Part shown: in pieces, positions 5,357 to 5,637 of the stretch
Numbering within the stretch: position 1 is the first letter of the stretch
How the letters are laid out: each line of letters begins with the position of its first letter
NCBI GenBank assembly: GCA_040398465.1
Contig: JBBAUA010000090.1
Coordinates: 1-5,637 of the forward strand
DNA: 5,637 bases
Direction: 5' to 3'
Origin: UBA7672 sp040398465
GTDB taxonomy: Bacteria > Pseudomonadota > Alphaproteobacteria > Caulobacterales > Hyphomonadaceae
Position numbers and translations under genes: made by a program
Notes under the pieces: model-generated
What the model was told of the DNA's origin: nothing
Database searches by the model: none
The model's input: the letters and a program-made list of their open reading frames with translations, nothing else

Positions 5357-5637
5357 CGATTCATCCTCTTCGCCACTCCCTTAGCACTCCAGCAAATTCC
5401 GCAAACCCCACGCGCTGCAAGGCGGCCGGATAGCGCCGCCCCCACCCCGCGGAACGCCGGGTTTGGGGCAAAACGCTTGCTCGCGTTTGAGGGAAACTGA
5501 ACGCCGAACTCCAACGTTCTCAATCGCTTCCGCCAAGTGTTTGGGGGAAACAGTGGCCCAGAATCGGCGGGGGTATTTGCGGCCGTGTAATCGGCCGCAT
5601 GAAGCGTGGAAGCATCCCCTTGTGCTCCTGCGCGCCC
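5357..5637. other. Upstream region without a supported gene
   Basis: These 281 bases should hold the promoter of the lipoprotein gene at 5356, but I see no convincing -35/-10 pair. Small inverted repeats are present: aaacgc/gcgttt with a 6-nt loop (5471-5488), tgttt/aaaca around five G (5538-5552), and a perfect 8-bp stem at 5578-5599. A plus-strand ATG at 5599 opens a frame to the window edge but has no ribosome binding site. Confidence 0.5.
5578..5599. other. Perfect 8-bp-stem palindrome near the right edge
   Basis: tgcggccg (5578-5585) and cggccgca (5592-5599) are exact inverted copies around the AT-rich hexamer tgtaat. It could be an operator for a divergent gene beyond the edge or the stem of a terminator. 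No T-run follows on either strand within a few bases. Confidence 0.35.

Noticed and set aside
5357..5368. Four-codon frame ATGAATCGATGA whose stop overlaps the lipoprotein start
   Set aside because: Its ATG directly abuts AAGAGG with no spacing, so it could not be initiated from that site. It is probably coincidental.
5599..5637. Plus-strand start of a divergent gene (MKRGSIPL...) at the right edge
   Set aside because: Only 13 codons are visible, there is no Shine-Dalgarno, and the ATG overlaps the palindrome arm.

Overview
The window is GC-rich bacterial chromosomal DNA. Every gene I can support lies on the minus strand, so transcription runs from right to left. The families present (a LysE/RhtB exporter, a cytosolic GST of the NYSSWS type, MTA phosphorylase plus adenine phosphoribosyltransferase, and small cysteine-containing lipoproteins) together with the base composition suggest an alphaproteobacterium, possibly close to Hyphomonadaceae. 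That placement is an inference from style and not from a marker gene.

Layout from right to left, which is the order of transcription. (1) 5357-5637 has no gene I can support; it holds small inverted repeats, including a perfect 8-bp-stem palindrome at 5578-5599. (2) 5356-5030 and 4945-4604 are two small lipoprotein genes in tandem. They are paralogues that share a C-x9-C-x-C motif, an AQG/LPP middle and a C-terminal cysteine, and the 84-nt spacer between them holds an 8-bp-stem hairpin. (3) 4142-4603 is a 462-nt gap. It contains a roughly 70-nt, long-stemmed imperfect palindrome (4251-4320) that looks like a dispersed intergenic repeat, a weaker hairpin just downstream of the lipoprotein gene, and a GCTAGC-based dyad upstream of mtnP. 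(4) 4141-1288 holds mtnP, a LysE-family exporter, a glutathione S-transferase and apt, all co-directional, with gaps of 88, 12 and 63 nt. (5) 1200-577 is a ClpP-type serine protease with an unusual acidic N-terminus. (6) 518-1 is the 5' part of a gene that runs off the left edge. It encodes a protein with one N-terminal membrane segment and a proline/alanine-rich linker, similar in architecture to TonB-like envelope proteins.

Functionally, mtnP and apt form a short salvage route. MTA phosphorylase releases adenine from 5'-methylthioadenosine, a by-product of polyamine and homoserine-lactone synthesis, and Apt converts that adenine to AMP. The lysE-gst pair between them is tightly spaced (12 nt, with the GST ribosome binding site overlapping the lysE stop codon) and is probably co-translated, but has no obvious link to purine salvage. 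The protease, the envelope protein and the two lipoproteins are neighbours without a demonstrable shared pathway. Most of the window is ordinary housekeeping or accessory sequence. The items most worth a second look are the paralogous cysteine-motif lipoproteins, the divergent ClpP and the large intergenic palindrome. I see no convincing evidence of a new multi-gene system, phage, CRISPR array, insertion sequence, tRNA or rRNA.
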